Of a stretch of 7,297 bases of DNA, positions 1 to 5,949 are shown in pieces. Positions within the stretch are counted from its first letter, which is position 1. Every line of letters starts with the position of its first letter. The position numbers were made by a program, and so were the translations under genes. This stretch comes from an uncultured Bordetella sp. (GTDB lineage: Bacteria > Pseudomonadota > Gammaproteobacteria > Burkholderiales > Burkholderiaceae_B), in contig CALGFL010000087.1 in assembly GCA_937881145.1 (NCBI GenBank), forward strand, positions 1 through 7,297, written 5' to 3'. Below the pieces are notes generated by a model that ran no database searches, had not been told where the DNA came from, and saw nothing but the letters and a program-made list of their open reading frames with translations.

Positions 1-233
1 GCGAGGCCGAGGCGTTTCTGGCGGCGCGGGGCAGCGACTGCGGCATCGCCAATGTCAACCTCGGCCCGAGCGGCGCTGAAATCGGCGGCGCGTTCGGTGG
101 CGAGAAGGAAACCGGCGGCGGCCGCGAGTCCGGCTCGGACGCCTGGAAGGCCTACATGCGGCGAGCGACGAACACGGTGAATTTCTCCTCGGCGCTGCCG
201 CTGGCGCAGGGCATCGATTTCAACGTCGGTTGA
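1..233 (+). CDS. amaB: Alpha-aminoadipic semialdehyde dehydrogenase (ALDH7 family), C-terminal part only
   Basis: This is the last 76 or so codons of an aldehyde dehydrogenase that starts before the window; reading from base 3, the frame stays open to TGA at 231-233. The visible protein has the characteristic ALDH7 (antiquitin) tail: CGIANVN, then [20 protein letters not shown], then [11 protein letters not shown], ending in LPLAQGIDF. It is nearly collinear with the C-terminus of human ALDH7A1 as I remember it. The family oxidises alpha-aminoadipic semialdehyde (in equilibrium with piperideine-6-carboxylate) to 2-aminoadipate with NAD(P)+ in the cytoplasm, a step of lysine and pipecolate breakdown. 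The catalytic Cys and Glu lie outside the window. The flavin oxidoreductase gene follows after 28 bases, so the two are probably co-transcribed. The symbol follows Pseudomonas usage; the family call is firmer than the symbol. Confidence 0.9.
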   Translation, partial: EAEAFLAARGSDCGIANVNLGPSGAEIGGAFGGEKETGGGRESGSDAWKAYMRRATNTVNFSSALPLAQGIDFNVG

Positions 234-249
234 CGCGCATTTGCCCTCT

Positions 250-253
250 GGAG
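250..253 (+). promoter_or_regulatory. Ribosome binding site deciding the GTG start at 262
   Basis: GGAG ends 8 bases before GTG 262 in the 28-base gap after the dehydrogenase stop. This spacing favours GTG 262 over the in-frame TTG at 241, which lies upstream of the motif. Confidence 0.55.
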
Positions 254-261
254 CACTCGCT

Positions 262-1434
262 GTGAGCTCTCAAGTTGTTATCGCCGGCGGCGGGGTGATC
301 GGCAGTTCGATCGCCTATTTCCTGCGCGCGTCGGATCCGACGATTTCCGTCACGGTGATCGAACGCGATCCGACCTACGCGAAATCGTCCTCGGCGCTGT
401 CGGCCGCTTCCATCCGGCAGCAGTTTTCCACCCCGTTGTCGATCCAGATGTCGCTCTACGGCATCGACTTCCTGCGCCATATCGGCGACCAACTGGAAGT
501 CGACGGCCACAAGCCTTCCATCGACCTGCACGAAGGCGGCTATCTTTTCCTGGCAACGCCCGGCGGCGAGGCGACGCTGCGCGAAAACCATGCGCTGCAG
601 ACGCGCCTGGGGGCGGACATCGCCCTGCTTGCGCCCGATGCCTTGCAGGAGAAGTTCCCGTGGCTGAACGTCGAGGACCTTGCCGCGGGCGCCTATGGCG
701 TCAGCGGCGAAGGCTGGTTCGACGGCTACGGCCTGGTGCAGGCGCTGCGCAAAAAAGCGCAGGCGCTGGGCGCGCGCTATGTCGCGGCGCAAGTGACCGG
801 CATCGAGCGCGACGGCCGCAAGGTCGCGCACGTTCAAACAGGCAGCGGCGAGCGCTATGCCTGCGATACGCTGGTCAACGCCACGGGCGCCTGGGCGCGC
901 GGCATCGCGACAATGATGGGCATCGATATTCCCGTGTATGCGCGCCGCCGCAGCATCTTCAACGTGTCCTCGCCGGCGCGGCTGACGAACAGCCCGCTGC
1001 TCATCGACCCGACGGGCGTGTACTTCCGGCCGGAAGGCAAGACGTACATCACCGGCACCTCGCCCAGTCCCGACAACGATCCGGACGATCTGCCGCTGGA
1101 CGAAGTCGACCACGATCTGTTCGACGACGTCATCTGGCCGACGCTGGCGCATCGCGTGCCGCAGTTCGAGGCGCTGCGCGTGGAGAACTGCTGGTCGGGC
1201 TACTACGAGTACAACGTGTTCGACCACAACGCCATCATCGGCTATCACCCGGACATCGAGAACTGCATCTTTGCCAACGGCTTCAGCGGCCACGGCCTGC
1301 AGCAAGGACCGGCGACGGGCCGCGGGGTGAGCGAGCTCATCGTCAACGGCCGATACACGACGCTCGATCTGTCCTCCCTCAATTGGGACCGCGTATTGAA
1401 CAACCGGCCCATCGTCGAGAAAAACGTCGTGTAG
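262..1434 (+). CDS. FOXRED1-like FAD-dependent oxidoreductase (DAO family)
   Basis: A 390-residue cytoplasmic flavoenzyme of the D-amino-acid-oxidase/glycine-oxidase fold. The N-terminal Rossmann motif is G9-x-G11-x-x-G14, with acidic E34 closing the second strand (VTVIERD), as expected for the FAD ribose. A second FAD-contact segment, LVNATGAWA, lies at about 204-212. SIRQQFS (50-56), GYYEYNVFD (313-321), GFSGHGLQQGP (340-350) and the ending IVEKNVV closely resemble FOXRED1, the mitochondrial complex I assembly factor. I see no cysteine at the usual covalent-flavin position of sarcosine oxidases. The GTG start at 262 is chosen because GGAG at 250-253 sits 8 bases upstream; a TTG at 241 would add seven residues lacking family character. 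Lying between ALDH7 and a LysN-like aminotransferase, it probably oxidises a lysine-derived secondary amine such as pipecolate or saccharopine. Family call strong; substrate unproven. Confidence 0.88.
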   Translation: MSSQVVIAGGGVIGSSIAYFLRASDPTISVTVIERDPTYAKSSSALSAASIRQQFSTPLSIQMSLYGIDFLRHIGDQLEVDGHKPSIDLHEGGYLFLATPGGEATLRENHALQTRLGADIALLAPDALQEKFPWLNVEDLAAGAYGVSGEGWFDGYGLVQALRKKAQALGARYVAAQVTGIERDGRKVAHVQTGSGERYACDTLVNATGAWARGIATMMGIDIPVYARRRSIFNVSSPARLTNSPLLIDPTGVYFRPEGKTYITGTSPSPDNDPDDLPLDEVDHDLFDDVIWPTLAHRVPQFEALRVENCWSGYYEYNVFDHNAIIGYHPDIENCIFANGFSGHGLQQGPATGRGVSELIVNGRYTTLDLSSLNWDRVLNNRPIVEKNVV

Positions 1435-1443
1435 TTGAGACTT

Positions 1444-1467
1444 GCCGCGGCGGCTTGCCGCCGCGGC
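1444..1467 (+). repeat. Perfect GC-rich inverted repeat between the oxidoreductase and aminotransferase genes
   Basis: GCCGCGGCGG at 1444-1453 pairs perfectly with CCGCCGCGGC at 1458-1467 around the loop CTTG, giving a 10-base-pair stem of nearly all G-C pairs, 9 bases after the oxidoreductase stop. No T-run follows, so it is not a standard intrinsic terminator. It could be an intercistronic RNA-stabilising or attenuating hairpin. The structure is seen directly; the role is inferred. Confidence 0.5.
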
Positions 1468-1474
1468 TTACCTG

Positions 1475-1491
1475 CGGCCCCGGCCGGGCCG
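1475..1491 (+). promoter_or_regulatory. Hairpin just upstream of the aminotransferase start
   Basis: CGGCCC (1475-1480) can pair with GGGCCG (1486-1491) around a five-base loop, ending 8 bases before ATG 1500. This is where a Shine-Dalgarno sequence would be expected and none is visible. The hairpin may limit ribosome access, but short GC stems arise easily by chance in DNA this GC-rich. Confidence 0.25.
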
Positions 1492-1499
1492 ACGATGAC

Positions 1500-2699
1500 A
1501 TGTACGCATACACAGCGCCTTTTCAGAATCCCGCGGGTTCGCCGATACGCGAGCTGTTCAAGTATTTGAGCGAACCGGGGATGATCTCCTTCGCGGGCGG
1601 CTATCCCGCCAGCGACCTGTTCGACATCGAAGGGCTGCGGGCCGCGCAGGCGCGCGCCTACCAGGATCCGGTACGGTGCCTGCAATACGGTCCCACCGAC
1701 GGGCTGCCCAGTCTCAAGGCGCAGCTCGTGGCGTTGATGGCCAAGCGCGGCGCATCGTGCAGGCCGCAAGAGATGCTCGTCACGACGGGTTCGCAGCAAG
1801 GCCTGGACCTGCTGCTGCGCGTGCTGGTCGACCCGGGCGACGTGGTGCTCACCGAGCAGCCGGCCTATCCGGCGACGCTGCAGGCGCTCAGGCTGCAGCA
1901 GGCGCGGATCGTCACCGTGCCGGTCGACGGCGGCGGCCTGGATGTCGGCAGGCTCGCGAGCATGCTGGCCTCGGGCGTCGTGGCGCGCCCCAAGCTCCTG
2001 TACACGGTGCCGACCTTCGCCAATCCGACGGGCGCGACGCTGACGCGCGAGCGCCGCATCGAGCTGCTGCGGCTTGCCGTCCAGTACAAATTCCTCGTCG
2101 TCGAGGACGACCCGTACGGCGACTTGAGATTCGCGGGGGAGGCGATCCCCTCGATGCTCGCGCTGACCGACCAGGTCGACGGCTCGCGCGACTGGGTGGT
2201 GCATTTCTCCAGCTTGTCGAAAGTCGTCGCGCCGGGGCTGCGCATCGGCTGGACGGTGGCGCCCGCGGAAATCGCGCGCCGCTGCGTCGTTGCCAAGCAG
2301 ACGGTCGACCTGTGCACCACGCCGTGGTCCCAGGCCATCGCCGCCGAATACCTGGCGGACGGCGCGCTGGAGCGGCACCTGCCGCACATCTCGGCGGCGT
2401 ACGGCGTCAAGAACGGCGCGCTGTGCCGGGCGCTGCGCGCCGGGCTCGGCGATGCGATCGCGTTTCACCAACCCGAAGGCGGCATGTTCGTCTGGGCACG
2501 CATGCCGGGCGTCGATGCCGACGAACTGCTCAAGCGCGCCATCGAGCGCAAAGTCATCTTCGTGCCCGGCAAGGCGTTCTTCGCCGATCAGCCCGACACG
2601 GCCGCCTTGCGGCTTTCGTTCGCGGCACCGGGCGTCGATGCCATCGAGGAAGGCGCGCGGCGCCTGAAGCAGGCTTACGAGGCGCTATCGCTTCTTTAG
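1500..2699 (+). CDS. PLP-dependent aminotransferase, LysN/AADAT type (probable 2-aminoadipate aminotransferase)
   Basis: A 399-residue fold-type I class I/II aminotransferase of normal length. It opens with SPIRELFKYLSEPGMISFAGGYP, the layout of Thermus LysN and human AADAT, including R17 in the substrate-recognition helix. Other landmarks in order are Y63 in QYGPTDG, TTGSQQGLDL (cofactor phosphate region), N175 in FANPTG, D203-x-x-Y206 in EDDPYG, the Schiff-base lysine K241 in SSLSK, GGMFVW near the end, and R371 in LRLSF for the alpha-carboxylate. It would move the amino group of 2-aminoadipate to 2-oxoglutarate, giving 2-oxoadipate, the step after the ALDH7 enzyme upstream. There is no N-terminal GntR/MocR DNA-binding domain, so it is an enzyme rather than a regulator. 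ATG 1500 is the only sensible start, though no clear ribosome binding site precedes it. Activity on kynurenine or branched-chain/aromatic amino acids is a possible alternative. Confidence 0.88.
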   Translation: MYAYTAPFQNPAGSPIRELFKYLSEPGMISFAGGYPASDLFDIEGLRAAQARAYQDPVRCLQYGPTDGLPSLKAQLVALMAKRGASCRPQEMLVTTGSQQGLDLLLRVLVDPGDVVLTEQPAYPATLQALRLQQARIVTVPVDGGGLDVGRLASMLASGVVARPKLLYTVPTFANPTGATLTRERRIELLRLAVQYKFLVVEDDPYGDLRFAGEAIPSMLALTDQVDGSRDWVVHFSSLSKVVAPGLRIGWTVAPAEIARRCVVAKQTVDLCTTPWSQAIAAEYLADGALERHLPHISAAYGVKNGALCRALRAGLGDAIAFHQPEGGMFVWARMPGVDADELLKRAIERKVIFVPGKAFFADQPDTAALRLSFAAPGVDAIEEGARRLKQAYEALSLL

Positions 2700-2701
2700 C
2701 T

Positions 2702-2715
2702 GCCCTGGGCAGGGC
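2702..2715. terminator. Weak hairpin between convergent aminotransferase and exporter genes
   Basis: GCCCT (2702-2706, read with its partner AGGGC at 2711-2715) forms a five-pair stem with a GGGC loop directly after the aminotransferase stop. The 90-base gap to the convergent exporter also has CGGC/GCCG arms at 2721-2724 and 2734-2737 around an A/T-rich centre. Neither has a proper T-tract, so a terminator role is only suggested by the convergent layout. Confidence 0.22.
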
Positions 2716-2789
2716 TGCGTCGGCGCTTTAAAAGCCGGTCACGGCGTCTCAAGAACTCAACCCGCCCGGCCCCGTGAACCGGATCTTCA

Positions 2790-4238
2790 TCAAGACGGTT
2801 GCTGCCCCGCTGCGGCCGGCCGGACGCCCAGGCGGCGCGAGCTGATGATCAGCGCCGCGACCGTCGCGGCCATCGCCAGCCAGAGCGTCCATTCGATCGC
2901 GTGGGCCAGCGCGAGGCCCTCCAGCTTGCCGCCGCCGGCCGCGATGTGTGCCGCGTAGGCCGACAGAATGACGCCCACCAGGGCGGTTCCCAGGCATTGC
3001 CCGAAAGTGCGCGCGATCGCCAGCACCCCCGAGGCATTGCTGCTGCGCTCGCGCGAGACGTTGGCCAGCATCTCGCGGTTGTTGGGGCTCTGGAAGAACC
3101 CGAAGCCGGCGCCGCACACCAGCTCGCGCCAGGCGATGTCCCAAATCGGCGCGTTATAGGGCAGCAGAGCCAGGAGCGCGAGGCCGGCCGCGAAGACGAT
3201 CAGGCCCGCCGTGGCGAGCGTGGCCGGCTTGTGCCGGTCGGCCAGCCGCCCCGCGTAGGGCGCGACGAACACGATGGCGACGGGCCAGGGCGTAAAGAGC
3301 AGCGCCGAGGCGAAGGGGCTGTAGCCGTAGGCGCTTTCCAGCAGGATGGGCAGCGAGATGAAGGCGATGCCCTGGCCGACGAACGAGGCCATGGACGTCA
3401 GCGCCGCCATGGAAAATCGCGTGGAGGCGAAGATGTCCAGCGGCAGCAGCGGCTCGGGGGCGCGGCGCTGGCGCCGCACGAAGGCCATGCCCGCAGCGAC
3501 GGCGACGGCCGCATAGATCAGCGGGACATAGGCCTGGCCGCCGCTGCCCAGTTGCGCGCAGCTATCGGCGGCCATGATCAGCGCGGCCATTGCCGCAGCC
3601 GACAACAGGGCGCCGGCGGCATCGAAGGGCAGGCCGCGCACGCGCGCTTTGGGAATGGCGCGCCGCGCCAGCATCGTGCCGGCGATGCCCAGGGGGACGT
3701 TGATCGCGAACAGCCATTGCCAGCTCAGGGCCGCCAGCAGGGTGCCGCCCAGAAGGGGCGCGACGGCCGAGCTCGTGGCGACGAGCAAGGCGTTCAGGCC
3801 GAGTATCCGCCCCAGCAATCGGGTCGGGAAAATCGAGCGGTGGATGGCGGGCGCAATGCTCAGCGTCGCGGCCCCGCCTATGCCTTGCAGCACGCGCATC
3901 GCGATCAGCCAGGGCAGCGACGTGGACAGGGCGCAGCCCAGCGACGCCAGCGTGAACACGGCGATTCCGACGGTGAACTGGGCGCGGAAACCCGTGCGCC
4001 GTGCCAGCGCCGAGAACGCCGCCAGCGTGACGGCCACCGACAGCAGGTAGCCGTTGGCCACCCAGACCGCCTCGCCGGTGGAGACATTGAGCGTCTGCGC
4101 GATCGGGGGCAGGGCGATGTTGACGATCGAGCCGTCGAACACCGCCATGGCCGTGGCGATCATCACCGAGATCATGGCCAGGCAGCGCTCGCGGCCCGGC
4201 AAGCCCTCGTCGCCAGCTTGGTCAGTAAACAATTCCAT
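2790..4238 (-). CDS. MFS exporter, DHA2 (14-TMS, EmrB/QacA-like) family
   Basis: A 482-residue inner-membrane protein made almost entirely of hydrophobic helices, probably 14, exporting a drug or other small molecule by proton antiport. DHA2 landmarks are D35 in FDGSIVNIALPPI (helix 1, motif D1), R115 in MRVLQGIGG (motif B, helix 4), SAVAPLLGG at about 157-165 (motif C, the antiporter motif, helix 5) and WQWLFAINVPLG at 173-184. The loop between helices 2 and 3 reads SALARRTGFR, so the usual motif A glycine and aspartate are missing; a motif-A-like GRLADRHKP is retained in the second half. The start MELFTDQ at 4238 is chosen because GAGGA lies about 10 bases upstream on this strand; longer in-frame extensions lack family character and would run into the divergent regulator's promoter. 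The divergent LysR gene is its likely regulator. The substrate cannot be read from sequence. Confidence 0.87.
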   Translation of the reverse strand: MELFTDQAGDEGLPGRERCLAMISVMIATAMAVFDGSIVNIALPPIAQTLNVSTGEAVWVANGYLLSVAVTLAAFSALARRTGFRAQFTVGIAVFTLASLGCALSTSLPWLIAMRVLQGIGGAATLSIAPAIHRSIFPTRLLGRILGLNALLVATSSAVAPLLGGTLLAALSWQWLFAINVPLGIAGTMLARRAIPKARVRGLPFDAAGALLSAAAMAALIMAADSCAQLGSGGQAYVPLIYAAVAVAAGMAFVRRQRRAPEPLLPLDIFASTRFSMAALTSMASFVGQGIAFISLPILLESAYGYSPFASALLFTPWPVAIVFVAPYAGRLADRHKPATLATAGLIVFAAGLALLALLPYNAPIWDIAWRELVCGAGFGFFQSPNNREMLANVSRERSSNASGVLAIARTFGQCLGTALVGVILSAYAAHIAAGGGKLEGLALAHAIEWTLWLAMAATVAALIISSRRLGVRPAAAGQQPS

Positions 4239-4248
4239 GTCGAAAAAA

Positions 4249-4253
4249 TCCTC
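4249..4253 (-). promoter_or_regulatory. Ribosome binding site of the exporter gene
   Basis: Read on the minus strand, GAGGA is followed by ten bases (TTTTTTCGAC) and then the ATG at 4238. It supports that start over in-frame upstream codons. Confidence 0.5.
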
Positions 4254-4259
4254 GTTGTG

Positions 4260-4278
4260 GGCGGGCGGCAGGCCCGCC
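4260..4278 (-). promoter_or_regulatory. Leader hairpin upstream of the exporter ribosome binding site
   Basis: GGCGGGC (4260-4266) and GCCCGCC (4272-4278) form a perfect seven-pair stem with a five-base loop, ending six bases before the exporter's Shine-Dalgarno sequence. In the exporter mRNA this would be a stable 5' leader structure, if transcription starts upstream of it. The role is unknown. Confidence 0.28.
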
Positions 4279-4292
4279 GGCAGCATTGCCGC

Positions 4293-4372
4293 AGACACCA
4301 ATGTATCGGGGCGCGAGACATGGCGAAAGACGCATGGCCTGCATTGATAAAGTGCGCCAGACGCCATGTCTG
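4293..4372. promoter_or_regulatory. Candidate LysR-type operator in the divergent exporter/regulator region
   Basis: The 152-base region between the divergent starts holds AGACATGGCG (4316-4325) and its exact reverse complement CGCCATGTCT (4362-4371), with centres 46 bases apart. The second arm lies within a small palindrome, CAGAC-N5-GTCTG (4358-4372). Further AGAC half-sites begin at 4293 and 4328. Several half-sites spread over 60-80 bases between divergent genes is the classic LysR-type arrangement (recognition plus activation sites). TTGATA at 4344-4349 could be a -35 element for the regulator, but no convincing -10 follows. The repeats are seen; regulator binding is inferred. Confidence 0.45.
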
Positions 4373-4390
4373 CCCATGCTAGGATCGGAC

Positions 4391-5314
4391 ATGCCCGATC
4401 CCGACCTGAACCTGCTCATCGCGCTCGATGCCTTGCTGACCGAGGGCAGCGTGGCCGGCGCCGCGCGCCGCCTGGGGCTCAGCGCCTCGGCGATGAGCCG
4501 CACCGTGGCCCGGCTGCGCGAGGCGACCGGCGATCCCTTGATGGTGCGCGCGGGGCGCCGCATGGTGCCGACCCCGCACGCGCAGGCGCTACGCCAGCGC
4601 GTGCAGGACGCGGCCCGGGAGGCGCGCGCCGTCTTGAATCCCGCAGTGACCGAGCTGGATATTACCGCTTTGCGGCGGACCTTCACGATCCGCGCCAACG
4701 ACGGCTTCGTCGAGGCGTTCGGCGCCGCGCTCATCACGGCGGCCGCGGCAGCCGCGCCGGGCGTGCGCCTGCGTTTCGCGCCCAAGGCCGAGAAGACGAC
4801 GACTCCGCTGCGGGAAGGTTCGGCCGACCTGGAAGTGGGCGTCCTGAGCGAGATGGGGCCGGAAGTCCGGGTGCAGGCACTCTTTCGGGATCGTTTCGTG
4901 GGGGTTGCCAGGACGGGGCATCCGCTGGAGGCGGAATCCGAGGTGACCGCCGAGCGCTACGTCGCCTTCGGTCACGTGGTCGCCTCGCGCCGCGGGCGCG
5001 CGGACGGTCCGGTGGACGTCGCCCTGGCCGCCCTGGGGCTCAAGCGCTCGATCGATGCCGTGGTTCCCAGTTTTTCCGCCGCGCTGGCGGTGGCGCGGGC
5101 CTGCGACCTGATCGCGCTCGTGCCCTCGTTCTTTCTGCGCATCCATGCAGCCCGCGGCGGGCCAGCCCGCACCGGCATCTTCGCTTTCGAGCTGCCGGTC
5201 GAGACCGAAAAAATCACGGTGTCGCAGATGTGGCACCCCCGCCTGGGCGCCGATCCTGCTCACCAGTGGTTGCGGCAGCTGGTGCTGGCGGTATGCCGTG
5301 AAGGCTTACAATGA
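4391..5314 (+). CDS. LysR-type transcriptional regulator
   Basis: A 307-residue cytoplasmic DNA-binding protein of normal family length. The N-terminus carries the LysR winged helix-turn-helix: DLNLLIALDALLTEGSVAGA (6-24), AARRLGLSASAMSRTVARLRE with the recognition helix at about 31-44, then the wing GDPLMVRAGRRMVPTP. A linker helix follows (about 62-85), then a C-terminal periplasmic-binding-protein-like effector domain from about residue 90. ATG 4391 is preferred over ATG 4376 because AGGA at 4381-4384 sits six bases upstream of it, and family members start with a short acidic lead before LNLL. It is divergent from the DHA2 exporter and followed after 25 bases by the nitroreductase, so it probably controls one or both, plus itself, in response to a small inducer. 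The inducer is unknown. Confidence 0.9.
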   Translation: MPDPDLNLLIALDALLTEGSVAGAARRLGLSASAMSRTVARLREATGDPLMVRAGRRMVPTPHAQALRQRVQDAAREARAVLNPAVTELDITALRRTFTIRANDGFVEAFGAALITAAAAAAPGVRLRFAPKAEKTTTPLREGSADLEVGVLSEMGPEVRVQALFRDRFVGVARTGHPLEAESEVTAERYVAFGHVVASRRGRADGPVDVALAALGLKRSIDAVVPSFSAALAVARACDLIALVPSFFLRIHAARGGPARTGIFAFELPVETEKITVSQMWHPRLGADPAHQWLRQLVLAVCREGLQ

Positions 5315-5332
5315 GAACGTTTCTCAAATAAA
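5305..5332 (+). promoter_or_regulatory. Candidate nitroreductase promoter with embedded palindrome
   Basis: In an AT-rich island, CTTACA (5305-5310, four of six matches to -35) and AATAAA (5327-5332, four of six to -10) are 16 bases apart. The near-perfect palindrome TGAGAACGTTTCTCA (5312-5326) fills the spacer and includes the regulator's stop codon. Transcription from here would begin near 5338-5340, at the ATG itself, which would fit the lack of a Shine-Dalgarno sequence. The 15-mer also resembles a 7-1-7 Fur-box core of the form TGAGAAT-N-ATTCTCA (12 of 14). The palindrome is seen; promoter and repressor identity are guesses. Confidence 0.35.
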
Positions 5333-5339
5333 CCGATTC

Positions 5340-5936
5340 ATGATGACGACAAGCACAACGTCCCTGCAAGCCCCCATACAAGCCTTGATATCGCGCCGTT
5401 CGACCAAGCTCGTGCGCGGCCCCGGGCCTTCCCATGAAGAACTGGCCCGGATCCTGCAGGCCGGCATGAGCGCGCCCGACCATGGCGCGCTGCGTCCGTG
5501 GCGCTATGTCGTCATCCGTGGCCAGGCCGTGGGCAAGCTGGCCGACATGGCCATCGCCGCGGTCAAGCGCACGGGCGATCCGCGCATGACGCCGGAAAAG
5601 GAAAAGAACAACCGAGCCTGGCTGGCGCAGGTGCCGCTGGTGCTGGGTGTGGCGCAAAAGAGCTTCTTCGACGGCAAGATTCCCGAGCACGAGCAGATGC
5701 TGGCCGTGGGAGCGTCGGTGATGAACGTGCTCAACGCCGTTCACATGATGGGCTACGCGGCGTTCTGGAGCACCGGCCTGGGCACCAACGTGCCCGAGGT
5801 GCAGGAAGCGCTGGGCTTCGATCCCTTGGAATACCGCTTTCTAGGCTTTGTGGCCATCGGCACGCTGGCGGCGGAATTGCCCCCCATGCAGCGCCCCGAC
5901 TTTCGCGAGTTCGTCACGGAATGGACAGGAAGCTGA
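5340..5936 (+). CDS. Nitroreductase family protein, YdjA-like
   Basis: A 198-residue FMN-dependent NAD(P)H oxidoreductase that should work as a cytoplasmic dimer, reducing nitro groups, quinones or similar acceptors. It begins the conserved core with LISRRSTKLV at 16-25 (Arg-Arg-Ser, FMN phosphate contact), then LQAGMSAPDHGALRPWRYVVI at about 39-59, matching the APDH-x-x-x-x-PW signature of E. coli YdjA. MGYAAFWSTG (137-146) and FLGFVAIGT (167-175) match the later flavin-site segments. It is slightly longer than YdjA (about 183) because of N- and C-terminal tails. Two ATGs stand in tandem (5340, 5343); the first is taken and no clear ribosome binding site precedes either. It lies 25 bases after the LysR gene on the same strand, so it may be co-transcribed, have its own promoter, or both. 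The physiological substrate is unknown. Confidence 0.87.
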   Translation: MMTTSTTSLQAPIQALISRRSTKLVRGPGPSHEELARILQAGMSAPDHGALRPWRYVVIRGQAVGKLADMAIAAVKRTGDPRMTPEKEKNNRAWLAQVPLVLGVAQKSFFDGKIPEHEQMLAVGASVMNVLNAVHMMGYAAFWSTGLGTNVPEVQEALGFDPLEYRFLGFVAIGTLAAELPPMQRPDFREFVTEWTGS

Positions 5937-5949
5937 CGGGTTTGCGTGC

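Noticed and set aside
241..261. TTG at 241 as the oxidoreductase start
   Set aside because: It lies upstream of the GGAG ribosome binding site and adds seven residues before the Rossmann strand; GTG 262 is better spaced.
220..1305. 361-codon open frame on the - strand, antisense to the oxidoreductase
   Set aside because: No family resemblance, biased composition, and fully overlaps the FOXRED1-like gene.
660..1499. Long in-frame N-terminal extension of the aminotransferase
   Set aside because: The upstream part is an out-of-frame reading of the FAD oxidoreductase, low in complexity and Arg/Ala-rich; the LysN-type protein begins at ATG 1500.
1245..2471. 408-codon open frame on the - strand, antisense to the aminotransferase
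   Set aside because: Arg/Gln/Asp-rich and motif-free, and wholly overlapped by a clear PLP aminotransferase with all catalytic residues.
4239..4367. N-terminal extension of the exporter to an in-frame codon at 4367
   Set aside because: The added 43 residues lack membrane or family character, and the reading would cover the divergent promoter; a ribosome binding site supports 4238.
2799..4382. 527-codon open frame on the + strand, antisense to the exporter
   Set aside because: Its translation is Arg/Gln/Gly/Ala-rich low-complexity sequence with no recognisable motif, while the minus strand encodes an obvious MFS protein. It is a shadow from GC-rich codon bias.
4366..5301. Second + strand open frame overlapping the LysR gene
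   Set aside because: Arg/Gly/Ala-rich shadow frame with no motif, while the other frame has a complete LysR helix-turn-helix and effector domain.
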